Shown: positions 39,166 to 47,683 of the stretch, piece by piece
How the letters are laid out: every line of letters begins with the position of its first letter
How positions within the stretch are numbered: the first letter of the stretch is position 1
Source of the DNA: Stenotrophomonas geniculata ATCC 19374 = JCM 13324
Lineage (GTDB): Bacteria; Pseudomonadota; Gammaproteobacteria; Xanthomonadales; Xanthomonadaceae
DNA: 63,459 bases
Assembly (NCBI RefSeq): GCF_001431625.1
Contig: NZ_LLXT01000046.1
Location: 1 to 63,459 of the forward strand
Direction: 5' to 3'
The notes under the pieces: model-generated
Told to the model about the DNA's origin: nothing
What the model saw: the letters and a program-made list of their open reading frames with translations, nothing else
Database searches by the model: none
Position numbers and translations under genes: made by a program

Positions 39166-39618
39166 TCACCTTCCTACCAGTGCGCGCCTGCTCACTAGGA
39201 ACATTAAACGGTCGATCGCGGTTGCGTTCAACGCTTCTCCATCCCCCCGCACCTTGAAGCCGGCCCAGTCGCCCTCTGCGACCTCGCTCAGCTCTTTGAC
39301 TTCCACAGGCAACCAGCGCATAGGCCAGTAAGGCAAGCGACGATCCGTGATCGTCCCTCTTTGCAGTTCGATCAGATCGTGATGACTCGAGGCTCCGAGC
39401 ACCCTTGAGAACGCCACGTCCAACCCGTCCGGGGGGCCCTCCAAGTATTGGAGGAAGCGCGTCCCGTCGAACAAGAGCACCCCACTGACACCTGCGTCCC
39501 GGTTAAAACGAGTTGCGTCGTCGACCAGCTCCTGGAGCTTGCCGCTCCGGAGGCCAAGCAGATCGCCGCGCAATGCGTCGGACGCCTCGCTGACATACAC
39601 CACGGCCCTGATGGGCAT
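39166..39618 (-). CDS. BLUF-domain photoreceptor (intact)
   Basis: 150 residues from the ATG at 39618 with AGGAG six bases upstream. RAVVYVSEAS holds the essential tyrosine (Tyr8). FNRDAGVSGVLLFDGTRFLQYLEGP holds Asn39 and Gln57, the flavin-contacting pair, and LPYWPMRWLP has the tryptophan/methionine strand. It is a stand-alone BLUF protein with a 50-residue C-terminal extension (WAGFKVRGDGEALNATAIDRLMFLV) shared with the altered paralog at 11676. Blue light would change its contacts with an unknown partner. Convergent with the kinase/receiver genes. Confidence 0.88.
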   Translation of the reverse strand: MPIRAVVYVSEASDALRGDLLGLRSGKLQELVDDATRFNRDAGVSGVLLFDGTRFLQYLEGPPDGLDVAFSRVLGASSHHDLIELQRGTITDRRLPYWPMRWLPVEVKELSEVAEGDWAGFKVRGDGEALNATAIDRLMFLVSRRALVGR

Positions 39619-39762
39619 TGGGCGCTCCTTCTCAACTGGTCTGGCCATCCCCCCTTCCACGAACTCTAGTCCCGCCCACGCATTTAGGCAATCGCGTTGG
39701 GAGATAGCGCCTACAGGCAGCTGTTAACTTGATCCCGAGTTCCAATCGAGTAACCTTTGATT

Positions 39763-40596
39763 ATGGCCCTTTACAACATCGCGGAACGTTTAAGCACGGC
39801 TAAAGAACTAATCAGCAGGGGCGATGACGCGTCATTGATCTACGCCGCGCTGGAACTACGATTCTGCCTGGAATCTGTGGCTTATCAGAACTTGGCTGCA
39901 TACGGTGAAGACGTTTCCACCGAGCTTGCTCGCGAATGGCGACCGGACCAGATCATCAAAATGCTGGCCACGTTCGACCCCAACTCTGATCAAACAGCCA
40001 GCTTTTCCATCTCGGTCACGCCGCTGCCCGAAGACCTCGATTTCGCCTCAACTGACTTGAAGGCCGCTTTCAAGGACAAGGATTTTTTGCCGATAGGCGA
40101 GGCCAAACGCATTCCTTGGGGCAAGTTTCGCAGTTACTACAACTCGTTGGGGAGCTTTCTCCATTTGCGCAAAGATCTGACGAACGCACGGCCGAAGATC
40201 GAAAGGCTCCGTGTTCTCATCGGTGAGCTGGAAGAGGTTGCGAGCTCGACGCTGATCGCTGCCGGCAAGGATCTCGCGACGGGCAAATGCGTCGACTGCG
40301 GCCATGTGCTGATTCTCGGCCCGGCAGAGCAAGCGGGGGACAAGCCCGTTTTCTGCCCGAATACCAAGTGCAACTCGAGCTATTTGGCCATCAAGGGGGA
40401 CCCGGAGCGACGGGTGCAGAAGGTCGAAGCCCTGGGGCTGCGCTGCGAATGCGGGGCCATCGTTCCTATCTTGCCAGAGAGGCTCCTCAAGCCTGCGGTT
40501 TGCCCAGAATGTGGGTTGACCGTTTGCGCAGTCATTGCTGCAAAGGCAAGAGTGCTAGGGGTGCCGCCCACTCGCGAGGGAGATCTAAGCGGCTAG
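39763..40596 (+). CDS. Hypothetical protein with C-terminal zinc ribbons
   Basis: 277 residues from the ATG at 39763. The N-terminal 170 residues are helical (MALYNIAERLSTAKELISRGDDASLIYAALELRFCLESVAYQNL). The last 100 residues contain CVDCGHVL...FCPNTKC and CECGAIVPI...CPECGLTVC, consistent with two zinc ribbons. No known family recognised. Its stop overlaps the convergent usher gene by a few bases. Confidence 0.6.
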   Translation: MALYNIAERLSTAKELISRGDDASLIYAALELRFCLESVAYQNLAAYGEDVSTELAREWRPDQIIKMLATFDPNSDQTASFSISVTPLPEDLDFASTDLKAAFKDKDFLPIGEAKRIPWGKFRSYYNSLGSFLHLRKDLTNARPKIERLRVLIGELEEVASSTLIAAGKDLATGKCVDCGHVLILGPAEQAGDKPVFCPNTKCNSSYLAIKGDPERRVQKVEALGLRCECGAIVPILPERLLKPAVCPECGLTVCAVIAAKARVLGVPPTREGDLSG

Positions 40597-42794
40597 TTGC
40601 ACCTCACCTCCACCACGGCTTCCACGCCTGGTAGGGCTGACGGCAACACGGCTTTGCACACGCCCGACACCTCGACGGCCATCCCCGGCTCGGGGTGCTC
40701 CAAGTAGAGCGCTCCGTCGTAGCCCACCATTGCTTGTTCGTTCGGCGTAGATGCCAGCGTGCCCGGCGCGATGCTGGCCCCTGTCAGGGTGAAGGCCCGG
40801 GCGTTCTGGGTCAGCACGGGGAAGGTCACCCGCACGCCGCCTTGGCGGGGGGCCACCGATTGCTTTTCGGTCTCCCCAATCTCCACACCCACGGGCAGGT
40901 CTTTATCTTTGAGACTGAAGGTGGTGTGCAGCAGGGAGGGCACGTTGGTGACCAGCACGCGCCCCTGCCGGTTGGTGATGCCCACCGGCGCCCCGTTGAC
41001 CCGCACCGGCAAGCCCGCTTGCCCGGGCACATCCACCACGGCGAAGCTGGCGTAGGCGGGACGCCCGAAGGCCACGCCGCGGTGGTCCAGGAACACGGCA
41101 CCGGAGAAGTTGGCCGCCACCTGGGTTTGCCCGTCGTAGTGGTCCACCATGATCCGGGCGTCGCCGTAACGCGTCATGGCATCCGCCGTGGCCCGGGTGC
41201 TGCCCTGATCGCCCTCGGTGTGCTCTGCCGCCAAGCGAAGGCCGCCGTCGGTGCGGTAGGTCGCTCGGGTGGTCAGGGCATCCTGGCCTGGGGCTTGGCG
41301 GGCCCGCACGCCCACGCTGGCCTTGCTGCCGAAGCGATACGTGTAGCTCGCCGATACCTGGAGATCGCCGCCGTTGAGGTCCTTCAGCACGTTGGCGGAC
41401 ACCTGGCCTGCAGTGCCCAGGTTCGCGCTCGCGCCCAAGGAGGCGAAGGCCAGGCTGGAGCGCCCCGTGTCGATGGCGCTGTAGATGCCACGCACGGTGA
41501 AGCGGCGATCCGGGCGGTAGGAAACGCTGGCTTGGGTGCGCGAAACGATGGGCAGCGCCGTCTCGCTCTGCAGTCGCCAGAAGCCGTCGTTTTCTTCGTG
41601 TTCCAGCCGCACGCCAAACGCGGGCCCTCGGTAGTCGTAGCCGGCAGCCCAGCGCGTCCCGCCGTCGCTTGAGCGGCCCACCTCGCCGTCAAGCACGCCC
41701 CAGGTGCCCGGGGCCCAGGTGGAACCCACGGTGACGTTGCCCTTGCCGTTCTCGTCCACCTGCCCACCGGCTCGGATGGTCCAGCGGTCGTTGACGCCCT
41801 TGGCCCAAGAAGCACTGACGCCGGCCGTGCCGTAGCGATTTTCGTCTTCGCGGACCTGGCCGGCGGCGATTTCCCAGGCGGAGAGCCCGGGACGCAGCAG
41901 GGTCGGGGCGACATAGAGCCGTGCAGTGGAAACGGCGGTTTCCCGGCCGTAGGCGTCACGCACCACCACCGCCGTCTGGCTGGCTCCAAATGCCACGTTT
42001 CGACCGTCCACGGTGAAGGGGCCGGCGTTGACGTCCTGGCGCGTGATTTCGGCTTGGTTGGACAGGACCTTGACCTGCCCCGGATCCAACGCGATGCCCC
42101 CCAAGGTCGGGACGGGCCACGTCGGCGTGAGCGGATCCAGCGCTGCCGGGTCCTTCGCGAGGCGAATGCCGCCCAGCGCCACCGGGCCGATGCGGGGCGT
42201 GGCGTAGACATCGCCGGCTTGCCAAGTCCGTTGGCGCGGCAGGTCGTCTTTCTGCCAAGCGGTCATGCCGCGGCGCATGCCAAACCCGTTGGGGGATTGG
42301 TTGAGCTGCCCGGTGGTGGAGACCACGCCCCAACGCCCTCCGGTGCGCGCCTCCAGTGCCAAGGACGTCGCTTGTTGGCCGCCTGCAATCTGGGTGGCGA
42401 GGTTGTAGTTGACCAAGACGCCCCCGATGGCGGGCGACACCTGAGAAACCGGAGTGCCGTGCTGGCTGAGCTGCTGCGCCGGCTTGCGGTCAGCCGGAAT
42501 GGTGAGCTGGACGGTGGCGTTCTCGGGGGTGTAAGCCACGGTCACGCCCAAGGCTTGGTCGGTCAGGTCCTGGCCCTCCTCGCCCGGGCGAAGGGTCACG
42601 CCGAGCTGCTGCCAGGTCGTGGATTCGGCCACCCAGGCCCCACTTTGCTGCCAGAGCAACACCGGGTCCTTGGCGGGCAGCCCGTTAGCCTGGATCGGCG
42701 CGGCCAGCACCGGCTCCACCCCGTCTGGAATGGCCGCGTGAGCGCTGCCGATGGACAGGGCCAGCGCGAGGCCCAGGACGCTTCCACGCCGCAC
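40593..42794 (-). CDS. Fimbrial outer-membrane usher (Csu/FimD type)
   Basis: 733 residues from a GTG at 42794. Signal peptide RRGSVLGLALALSIGSAHA, then a usher-type beta-barrel with many alternating strands (GVLVNYNLATQIAGGQQATSLALEARTGGRWGVVSTTGQ, TWQAGDVYATPRIGPVALGGIRLAKD) and plug/C-terminal segments (VNGAPVGITNRQGRVLVTNVPS). It exports and assembles pilin subunits handed over by the chaperone. Slightly shorter than classical ushers, as in Csu-type systems. Ten bases after the chaperone gene, in the operon pilin-chaperone-usher. Confidence 0.87.
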   Translation of the reverse strand: MRRGSVLGLALALSIGSAHAAIPDGVEPVLAAPIQANGLPAKDPVLLWQQSGAWVAESTTWQQLGVTLRPGEEGQDLTDQALGVTVAYTPENATVQLTIPADRKPAQQLSQHGTPVSQVSPAIGGVLVNYNLATQIAGGQQATSLALEARTGGRWGVVSTTGQLNQSPNGFGMRRGMTAWQKDDLPRQRTWQAGDVYATPRIGPVALGGIRLAKDPAALDPLTPTWPVPTLGGIALDPGQVKVLSNQAEITRQDVNAGPFTVDGRNVAFGASQTAVVVRDAYGRETAVSTARLYVAPTLLRPGLSAWEIAAGQVREDENRYGTAGVSASWAKGVNDRWTIRAGGQVDENGKGNVTVGSTWAPGTWGVLDGEVGRSSDGGTRWAAGYDYRGPAFGVRLEHEENDGFWRLQSETALPIVSRTQASVSYRPDRRFTVRGIYSAIDTGRSSLAFASLGASANLGTAGQVSANVLKDLNGGDLQVSASYTYRFGSKASVGVRARQAPGQDALTTRATYRTDGGLRLAAEHTEGDQGSTRATADAMTRYGDARIMVDHYDGQTQVAANFSGAVFLDHRGVAFGRPAYASFAVVDVPGQAGLPVRVNGAPVGITNRQGRVLVTNVPSLLHTTFSLKDKDLPVGVEIGETEKQSVAPRQGGVRVTFPVLTQNARAFTLTGASIAPGTLASTPNEQAMVGYDGALYLEHPEPGMAVEVSGVCKAVLPSALPGVEAVVEVRCN

Positions 42795-42803
42795 GTGTCG
42801 CCC

Positions 42804-43460
42804 TCAGTTCACGGGGACGGCGACGGGGGACCCGTTGACCGTGATTGAGAGCGTGGACGCCTTGAGGCCTGGCTTGAGCTCCACGTGCTTGCTCTGCCCC
42901 GGCAATACCCATCCCAGCGCCCCTTCGCGCCACGCCGGCATGCCTTGAGGACCGACGGCGGTCAGGCGCGCGGCGGTCGGACCGGTGTTGGTCAGCAGAA
43001 GGCCGTTGGCGGTCAGGCGGGCCGTGAGCACCGGAGGACCGGCCTTGGCGTCTTCAAACCCCACCGGCAGGTTCTGGTGGATCAACAACTGCACCTGGCC
43101 CGCCGTGGACGGCTGGGGCAACTGGCGCAGCAGCACGCGGTAGTAGCCGGGCGTGCCGACGCCTTGGGTGCGGACCAACCGCACGGCCCGGCGTGACCCA
43201 GGCGGGATTTCGACAATGGACGGTGCCGCGATCACCGCCTTGGCGGGGCCGGTCACGTCCTGCCCGCTGGGATCTTGGGACCAGTCCAGCACCGTCACCT
43301 GAAAGCGCTCGGGGGTTTCCCCATGGTTTTCCAAGGTCAACGCCCCTGCCTTTTCTCCAGCCGGGGCCACGATGCTTGTGGGAAACAACGACACGTTGCC
43401 CGCCCACGCAGGAGCGGCGCACAGCATAAACAATGGAACCACCAACAAACGCTTCAACAT
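42804..43460 (-). CDS. Periplasmic fimbrial chaperone (PapD-like)
   Basis: 218 residues. Two ATGs are adjacent (43463, 43460); GGAGG fits the second better. Signal peptide LKRLLVVPLFMLCAAPAWA. Domain 1: GNVSLFPTSIVAPAGEKAGALTLENHGETPERFQVTV and PPGSRRAVRLVR. Domain 2: ANGLLLTNTGPTAARLTAVG. This is the two-Ig-domain layout of pilus chaperones, with the conserved Arg/Lys region. It donates a strand to pilin subunits. Confidence 0.88.
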   Translation of the reverse strand: MLKRLLVVPLFMLCAAPAWAGNVSLFPTSIVAPAGEKAGALTLENHGETPERFQVTVLDWSQDPSGQDVTGPAKAVIAAPSIVEIPPGSRRAVRLVRTQGVGTPGYYRVLLRQLPQPSTAGQVQLLIHQNLPVGFEDAKAGPPVLTARLTANGLLLTNTGPTAARLTAVGPQGMPAWREGALGWVLPGQSKHVELKPGLKASTLSITVNGSPVAVPVN

Positions 43461-43531
43461 CATTCCTCCAAATCGATCACCTCCTTTGATCCAACCAAAA
43501 CATTTAAAGTTGTCAACCCACCCTCAAAAGA

Positions 43532-43557
43532 AAACCCCCGGAGATATCCGGGGGTTT
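43532..43557 (-). terminator. Intercistronic hairpin (terminator/attenuator) in fimbrial operon
   Basis: AAACCCCCGGA-gata-TCCGGGGGTTT, strong stem; on the minus strand followed by TCTTTTG. Lies 20 bp beyond the pilin stop and about 70 bp before the chaperone start, so it should make pilin more abundant than chaperone and usher. Confidence 0.75.
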
Positions 43558-43576
43558 GGTAGAAACCCTTTGAGGG

Positions 43577-44074
43577 TCAGTAAGTCAGGGTCACGGCGAT
43601 GGTATCGGAGAAGGTCCCGCCGGGCACCTTGTTCAAATCATAGAAGGCATAACCGATGCCAATCATCTGCTGCTCACCGGTTCCCACGCCCTCCCAAGCG
43701 TCGCCCCCACTGCCCCACACTTGACTGGCACCAGGATCTTTGAAGAGGCCGTAGGCGACGAAGTTTCCGGCCCCATCGGACACGGCGCGGTGATTGGGAC
43801 GAGCAATCGCGGCGCCGTAGTTCAACCCATCGCCGGGCACGATGCTGAAGGCGGTGCCTTGGTTGCAGCGAACCATCAACGCACCATTGGAATAGCCCTG
43901 CGTGCCGGACGCCAAGCCGTTGTATTCACCGCCGCCCAGCTGGGTCACGAGTAGGCTGCACTCGTTGTTCACGGTCGCAGAAATCATCAGGTCTTCGGTG
44001 ACGTCAGCGGCGGACGCCGAAGTGGCAGAAAACGCGGCCATCAAGGCCAGAGAAAAAGAAAGGGTCTTGCGCAT
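43577..44074 (-). CDS. Spore-coat-U/Csu-type major pilin
   Basis: 165 residues from the ATG at 44074, preceded by GAGGAGG seven bases upstream, a very strong site. Signal peptide MRKTLSFSLALMAAFSATSASA. The mature part, ADVTEDLMISATVNNECSLLVTQLGGGEYNGL..., YSNGALMVRCNQGTAFSIVPGDGLNYG and ending GGTFSDTIAVTLTY, matches SCPU/CsuA-B pilins (early Cys pairing with VRC, final T-Y donor-strand end). It is the only subunit gene in the operon; no separate tip adhesin gene is seen. Confidence 0.87.
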   Translation of the reverse strand: MRKTLSFSLALMAAFSATSASAADVTEDLMISATVNNECSLLVTQLGGGEYNGLASGTQGYSNGALMVRCNQGTAFSIVPGDGLNYGAAIARPNHRAVSDGAGNFVAYGLFKDPGASQVWGSGGDAWEGVGTGEQQMIGIGYAFYDLNKVPGGTFSDTIAVTLTY

Positions 44075-44344
44075 GAAAAATCCTCCTCGGATATTGGGGA
44101 AAAGGGATATGGCCCGACCTGGGCTTACTTCACCAATACTCGATAAATCCATTTCCGCAAGAGGATCGGGCAACAAGAGTTGCAGGAGCCAACCCAAGCG
44201 CTTGCACCGAGGACACGAGTGAGCTAAAAAGCAATCGCCGGTCGCAGAAGCGTCGGTGTTGTGCTCGCATAGCCAATAGGCTCCGGGTGCCCGAGGTCCA
44301 CCCAATGGGGGCGCGGGAATCTTTTTTTGATTCCGGAGCCATCC

Positions 44345-44701
44345 ATGACGACCAAACGCCGCAAATCCCTCCGCACGTCTGCCTTCCATGCCCAGTTCGG
44401 CCGCTGCTACTACTGCGGCCTGCCGATGTGGCTCGCGGCTCCTTCAGAGCTCGGGCTGAAGCCCAGCAAGGCCCGAGCCTTTCAATGCACCGCCGAGCAC
44501 CTGCTCGCCCAGCAAGACGGGGGCCGAGACGTATCCGGGAACGTGGTGGCCGCGCATGCCCGGTGCAACCAGTGCAGGCACAAGCGAAGCGGGCCAGCTC
44601 CTTCCGCCGATGCTTTCCGGGCGCTCGTGATGAGGCGCGTCAACGCGGGGAAGTGGTGGCCCCAAAACCAGAAGTTCTGGCAACATCAGTCGACCCAGTA
44701 G
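44345..44701 (+). CDS. HNH endonuclease
   Basis: 118 residues from the ATG at 44345. FGRCYYCGLPMW (CxxC), FQCTAEHLLAQQDGGRDVSGNVVAAHARCNQCRHKR (EH, N, H, CxxC) is a full zinc-type HNH motif. The basic tail follows. It lies 35 bp before the PD-(D/E)XK gene on the same strand, suggesting a two-nuclease operon. Confidence 0.85.
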   Translation: MTTKRRKSLRTSAFHAQFGRCYYCGLPMWLAAPSELGLKPSKARAFQCTAEHLLAQQDGGRDVSGNVVAAHARCNQCRHKRSGPAPSADAFRALVMRRVNAGKWWPQNQKFWQHQSTQ

Positions 44702-44735
44702 GGGCGATGCCTTGCCCCACTGCAAGGAGGCTTTG

Positions 44736-45713
44736 ATGTTGATTCGGGGGGCAGAACCCGTCAGTTGCTTTGGGCTAGCCGGCTGCGATGAGAACGCGGG
44801 CACCTATGCCCTGGGATGGTGCTTGGAGCAGTCCGCAGCGCTTCGTGCGGAGCTCTTCGGTTCCATGGGGCTTGATCCGTTGGCACAGGTGGCGCTTTCC
44901 AGCCAAGACTTCGGCATGAAGGATCGCGGGTTCACTGATTTGGAGGTTCTTTCAGGCACGGCCTTTCATCTGGTGTTTGAAGCCAAGCGACACTGGCAGG
45001 TGGCCACGCATGCGCAACTTGCCCGGTATGTCCATCGCTTGGCCGACTCGAATGTGCAGCACAAGCGGCTCATCTCGGTCAGCGCGGCTCGGAAGGATTG
45101 GGCCGTTAGGCACCTTCCCGCGGACGTCAAGGGCATCCCCGTCGATCACCTCTCCTGGTCTGAAATCCGTGCCATGGCGAAGCGGGCTCATGCTGCGACC
45201 AGAAACCAAATCGAACGCTTGTGGCTGGACCAGCTCGCCTTGCACCTATCGGAATACGGAATGACCTCCAACGCGTTTGACTCGCTCGCCTATGTGGTTT
45301 CGCTAAGCCGAGACTTGATGCCCAGCTCTCAAGAGCTGACCTGGATCGATGTCGTCACCAAGCAGGGCAAGTATTTCCATCCCATCGGTGGCAATGGCTG
45401 GCCCACTGTCCCGCCGGCCTACATCGGCTTCCGCTACCTATCGCAGTTCCGAAGTGTCCACTTCATCGAGCGCGTAGACACGGTTGATCGGCTTCAGGAC
45501 GTAGACCCGCATTGGCCGGAAACCCATTCTCCGCACTTCGTCTACACCCTTGGCCCCGCGATGCGTCCAGCGACGGTGTTGCCACTGGGGAACATTTACT
45601 ACACCGCCCGGCACCGGGTCGCGTTGGATCTGCTTCTTAGCGGCAAAGCAGCCACGTATGAGGAGGCGGTTGCGCTCACCAAGGACCGCCAAGCCCAGCG
45701 AGGCGAGGCCTGA
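44736..45713 (+). CDS. PD-(D/E)XK-type nuclease-like protein
   Basis: 325 residues from the ATG at 44736 with AAGGAGG five bases upstream. RGFTDLEVLSGTAFHLVFEAKRHW gives D...E-x-K, and QLARYV follows, as in several PD-(D/E)XK families (restriction-like fold). The rest (AAARK..., GFRYLSQFRSVHFIERVD, GNIYYTARHRVALDLLLSG) is not recognised. Paired with the HNH gene; the possible role is defence or DNA processing. Confidence 0.65.
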   Translation: MLIRGAEPVSCFGLAGCDENAGTYALGWCLEQSAALRAELFGSMGLDPLAQVALSSQDFGMKDRGFTDLEVLSGTAFHLVFEAKRHWQVATHAQLARYVHRLADSNVQHKRLISVSAARKDWAVRHLPADVKGIPVDHLSWSEIRAMAKRAHAATRNQIERLWLDQLALHLSEYGMTSNAFDSLAYVVSLSRDLMPSSQELTWIDVVTKQGKYFHPIGGNGWPTVPPAYIGFRYLSQFRSVHFIERVDTVDRLQDVDPHWPETHSPHFVYTLGPAMRPATVLPLGNIYYTARHRVALDLLLSGKAATYEEAVALTKDRQAQRGEA

Positions 45714-45842
45714 CACCAGGCAAAAAAATAGGCCGGGGATGAGCCAGCAGAAGGATTCCGAGGAACAAGGGATGGGCAGAAGTATGCCCAGCCTCATTCG
45801 CAGTGGTAGAGACCCTTGGCCGAAATCCCGTCTGCCTCGATG

Positions 45843-46301
45843 TCAGGCGTGCGTGGGAAGCTTGACCAGTCCCATCCAGTCCGACTGCGCCGTGGAAGCG
45901 CTCGCCATCAGGGGCCCGTGCCCGGGGATGACCGTGAGCTGGTCCACGCCGGCCTGGTCCTGGGGGAAGAACGGGCCGTCTGGGCTGAATATGAAATGGT
46001 CTCCCTGCAGCGCACCGCAGATTTGACAGTGGTTGGCCACATAGGTTTGGTTGGCCGTCTGCGAGTAGTTGGGCTTGAGCCAGGGGGCCGCGGCCCTGAC
46101 CCGGGCCATCGTGCCCACGTCCAGCTCGCTGACGTATTTCAGCAGCGATGGGCCGCCTTCCTCTGGATACTCCTCGTCCTCGTTGTCGAGGAACCTAGGC
46201 ACCCAAATGGCGGTCACCACGATCGACTCCGAGCACTTCCAGCAGGTGGACTTGCCCTGCAGCAGTGCGTAGCTGGTGGCCGTGATATTGAGATCGGTCA
46301 T
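45843..46301 (-). CDS. Hypothetical protein with CxxC pairs
   Basis: 152 residues from the ATG at 46301, overlapping the preceding gene (ATGA). MTDLNITATSYALLQGKSTCWKCSESIVVTAIWVP...NHCQICGALQGDHFIFSPDGPFFP contains two CxxC pairs, probably binding zinc. Similar stand-alone proteins occur in many genomes without known function. Third gene of a three-gene operon (47139-45843). Confidence 0.6.
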   Translation of the reverse strand: MTDLNITATSYALLQGKSTCWKCSESIVVTAIWVPRFLDNEDEEYPEEGGPSLLKYVSELDVGTMARVRAAAPWLKPNYSQTANQTYVANHCQICGALQGDHFIFSPDGPFFPQDQAGVDQLTVIPGHGPLMASASTAQSDWMGLVKLPTHA

Positions 46302-46756
46302 GGCGACTCGTCCACGTATGCACCGCGATCCCAGGAGCGGTAGCGCCAGGGCAACACTTCCTCCAAGAAGGTGACACGGGGGCTGGGGAGGTTCTTCAGC
46401 CCGCCGATGGCGGATTGAATGCCCTTGGCATTGGACTCTGGGACAAAGAGCCAGGGCCTGGCACTCCAATCCAGCGGCACACCGCTGTCCCGAGCCAGGG
46501 CTGCCCTGACCCCAGGCCAATGCTCGTCCCACGCCCGCAGACGGGCCAGCAGCGACGGCGCGCGTGCGGCGTAGGTGATTTCGCAGAGGTAGGCCGCCTG
46601 CTCCTTGAAGCTGACCGCGACGGCGTCGCAATACCAGTGCGGGCCGCTAGTATCCGGGTTCGCGCCTTCGTTGAGTTGGATGCAGCACTGGCTGTTGACG
46701 AACAGCGCTCGGTCGGCGCGCAGATAGTCCAGCACCACACCTTCGAAGTGATCCAT
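46298..46756 (-). CDS. Hypothetical protein
   Basis: 152 residues from the ATG at 46756. Begins MDHFEGVVLDYLRADRALFVNSQCCIQLNEGANPDTSGPHWYCDAVAVSFKE, then AYLCEITYAARAPSLLARLRAWDEHWPGVRAAL, and ends in PRVTFLEEVLPWRYRSWDRGAYVDE. The pattern D-A-V-A-V-x-x-x-x-x-x-x-L-x-E-I-T-Y resembles PD-(D/E)XK-like folds, but I am not confident. Overlaps the downstream gene. Confidence 0.55.
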   Translation of the reverse strand: MDHFEGVVLDYLRADRALFVNSQCCIQLNEGANPDTSGPHWYCDAVAVSFKEQAAYLCEITYAARAPSLLARLRAWDEHWPGVRAALARDSGVPLDWSARPWLFVPESNAKGIQSAIGGLKNLPSPRVTFLEEVLPWRYRSWDRGAYVDESP

Positions 46757-46758
46757 CG

Positions 46759-47139
46759 CTATTTGGGCTCCATTGCGGTTCGCAGCTCTTCCAGCCGCTC
46801 GGCTATCTTGGCGCCGGAGAGCTTGCAGCCCCCAGCGCCGCAGACGTCTTTGACCATGACCAAGGAAATGACCGAGGCACGCAGGGGGTCTTTCTTGTTG
46901 CGCTCCAGCGCCTGCCATTCGTCTGGCAACGCAGTGAGCGCGGCCGGGGCTTCTTTGCCGGACAGGTATTGGAGGCAGTTTAACGGTGCCCAGGCCAGGC
47001 CGATCTCGTTGACCAGCAGGCTGCGCAGCTCGCGTTCGCCGGCCTTGCCTTCTGCCAGGTTCAGCACCGCGTGCGCGGCGACGATGGCCTTCTGCTGGGG
47101 GGACAACTTCGCGCTGGGCCAGTTTGTGGTGCGGACCAT
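46759..47139 (-). CDS. Hypothetical protein
   Basis: 126 residues from the ATG at 47139. Helical (KLSPQQKAIVAAHAVLNLAEGKAGERELRSLLVNEIG) with two cysteines near GAGGCKLSG. Two bases before the next gene, so cotranscribed. Not recognised. Confidence 0.5.
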   Translation of the reverse strand: MVRTTNWPSAKLSPQQKAIVAAHAVLNLAEGKAGERELRSLLVNEIGLAWAPLNCLQYLSGKEAPAALTALPDEWQALERNKKDPLRASVISLVMVKDVCGAGGCKLSGAKIAERLEELRTAMEPK

Positions 47140-47350
47140 TTCCTTGCTCTCGACATTCTGGGCATTGCCAACCTAGACGCTCGCCGTATCGCAGCTTGAG
47201 ACCTTAGCGGAGAACAGCCAACGGGAGGCTACGTGATCCGCCATGCGCTTCAGCCTTCGATCCATATCTAGGATTTCAACCAAGGCATCGCGGGCTCGTA
47301 TAGCGGGCGATCAACGATCCGAGAATCAGCCCGTGCGATAAGCATCCCGT

Positions 47351-47608
47351 TTACATCCTTCGCCCGGGTCCATCCTTACCGCCCCCAAGCTCTCTCTTCA
47401 TCTTGTCGCCCACGGCTCTGTCAAAAACTTGCGCGGCCTTGCTGTAGCGCCCCTTAGCCTGATTCACCAGCTTCCGCTTGAAAGGTGTAGGACTCTCCTT
47501 CGCGACCCTTTCAGCTTCTTCAAGCTCTTTTCCAGCCTTATCCATGCTTCCTTTAGCCAAGCGCACTCTGGCTTCAATCTTTCGTTGTTCGATCTCGTCT
47601 TCGGTCAC
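47351..47608 (-). CDS. Small charged helical protein
   Basis: 85 residues from a GTG at 47608, chosen because AGGAGG lies four bases before it; the longer frame to 47677 is less likely. EDEIEQRKIEARVRLAKGSMDKAGKELEEAERVAKESPTPFKRKLVNQAKGRYSKAAQVFDRAVGDK is almost wholly charged helix. Located 75 bp downstream of Res on the same strand. It may be the last gene of the restriction cluster or independent. Confidence 0.5.
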   Translation of the reverse strand: MTEDEIEQRKIEARVRLAKGSMDKAGKELEEAERVAKESPTPFKRKLVNQAKGRYSKAAQVFDRAVGDKMKRELGGGKDGPGRRM

Positions 47609-47683
47609 ACACCCTCCTTGCACTGTATGGTCAAGCGGCCTTCCGGTGTTCGTAATACGGGGGTGAACCCCACTCACACCTGA

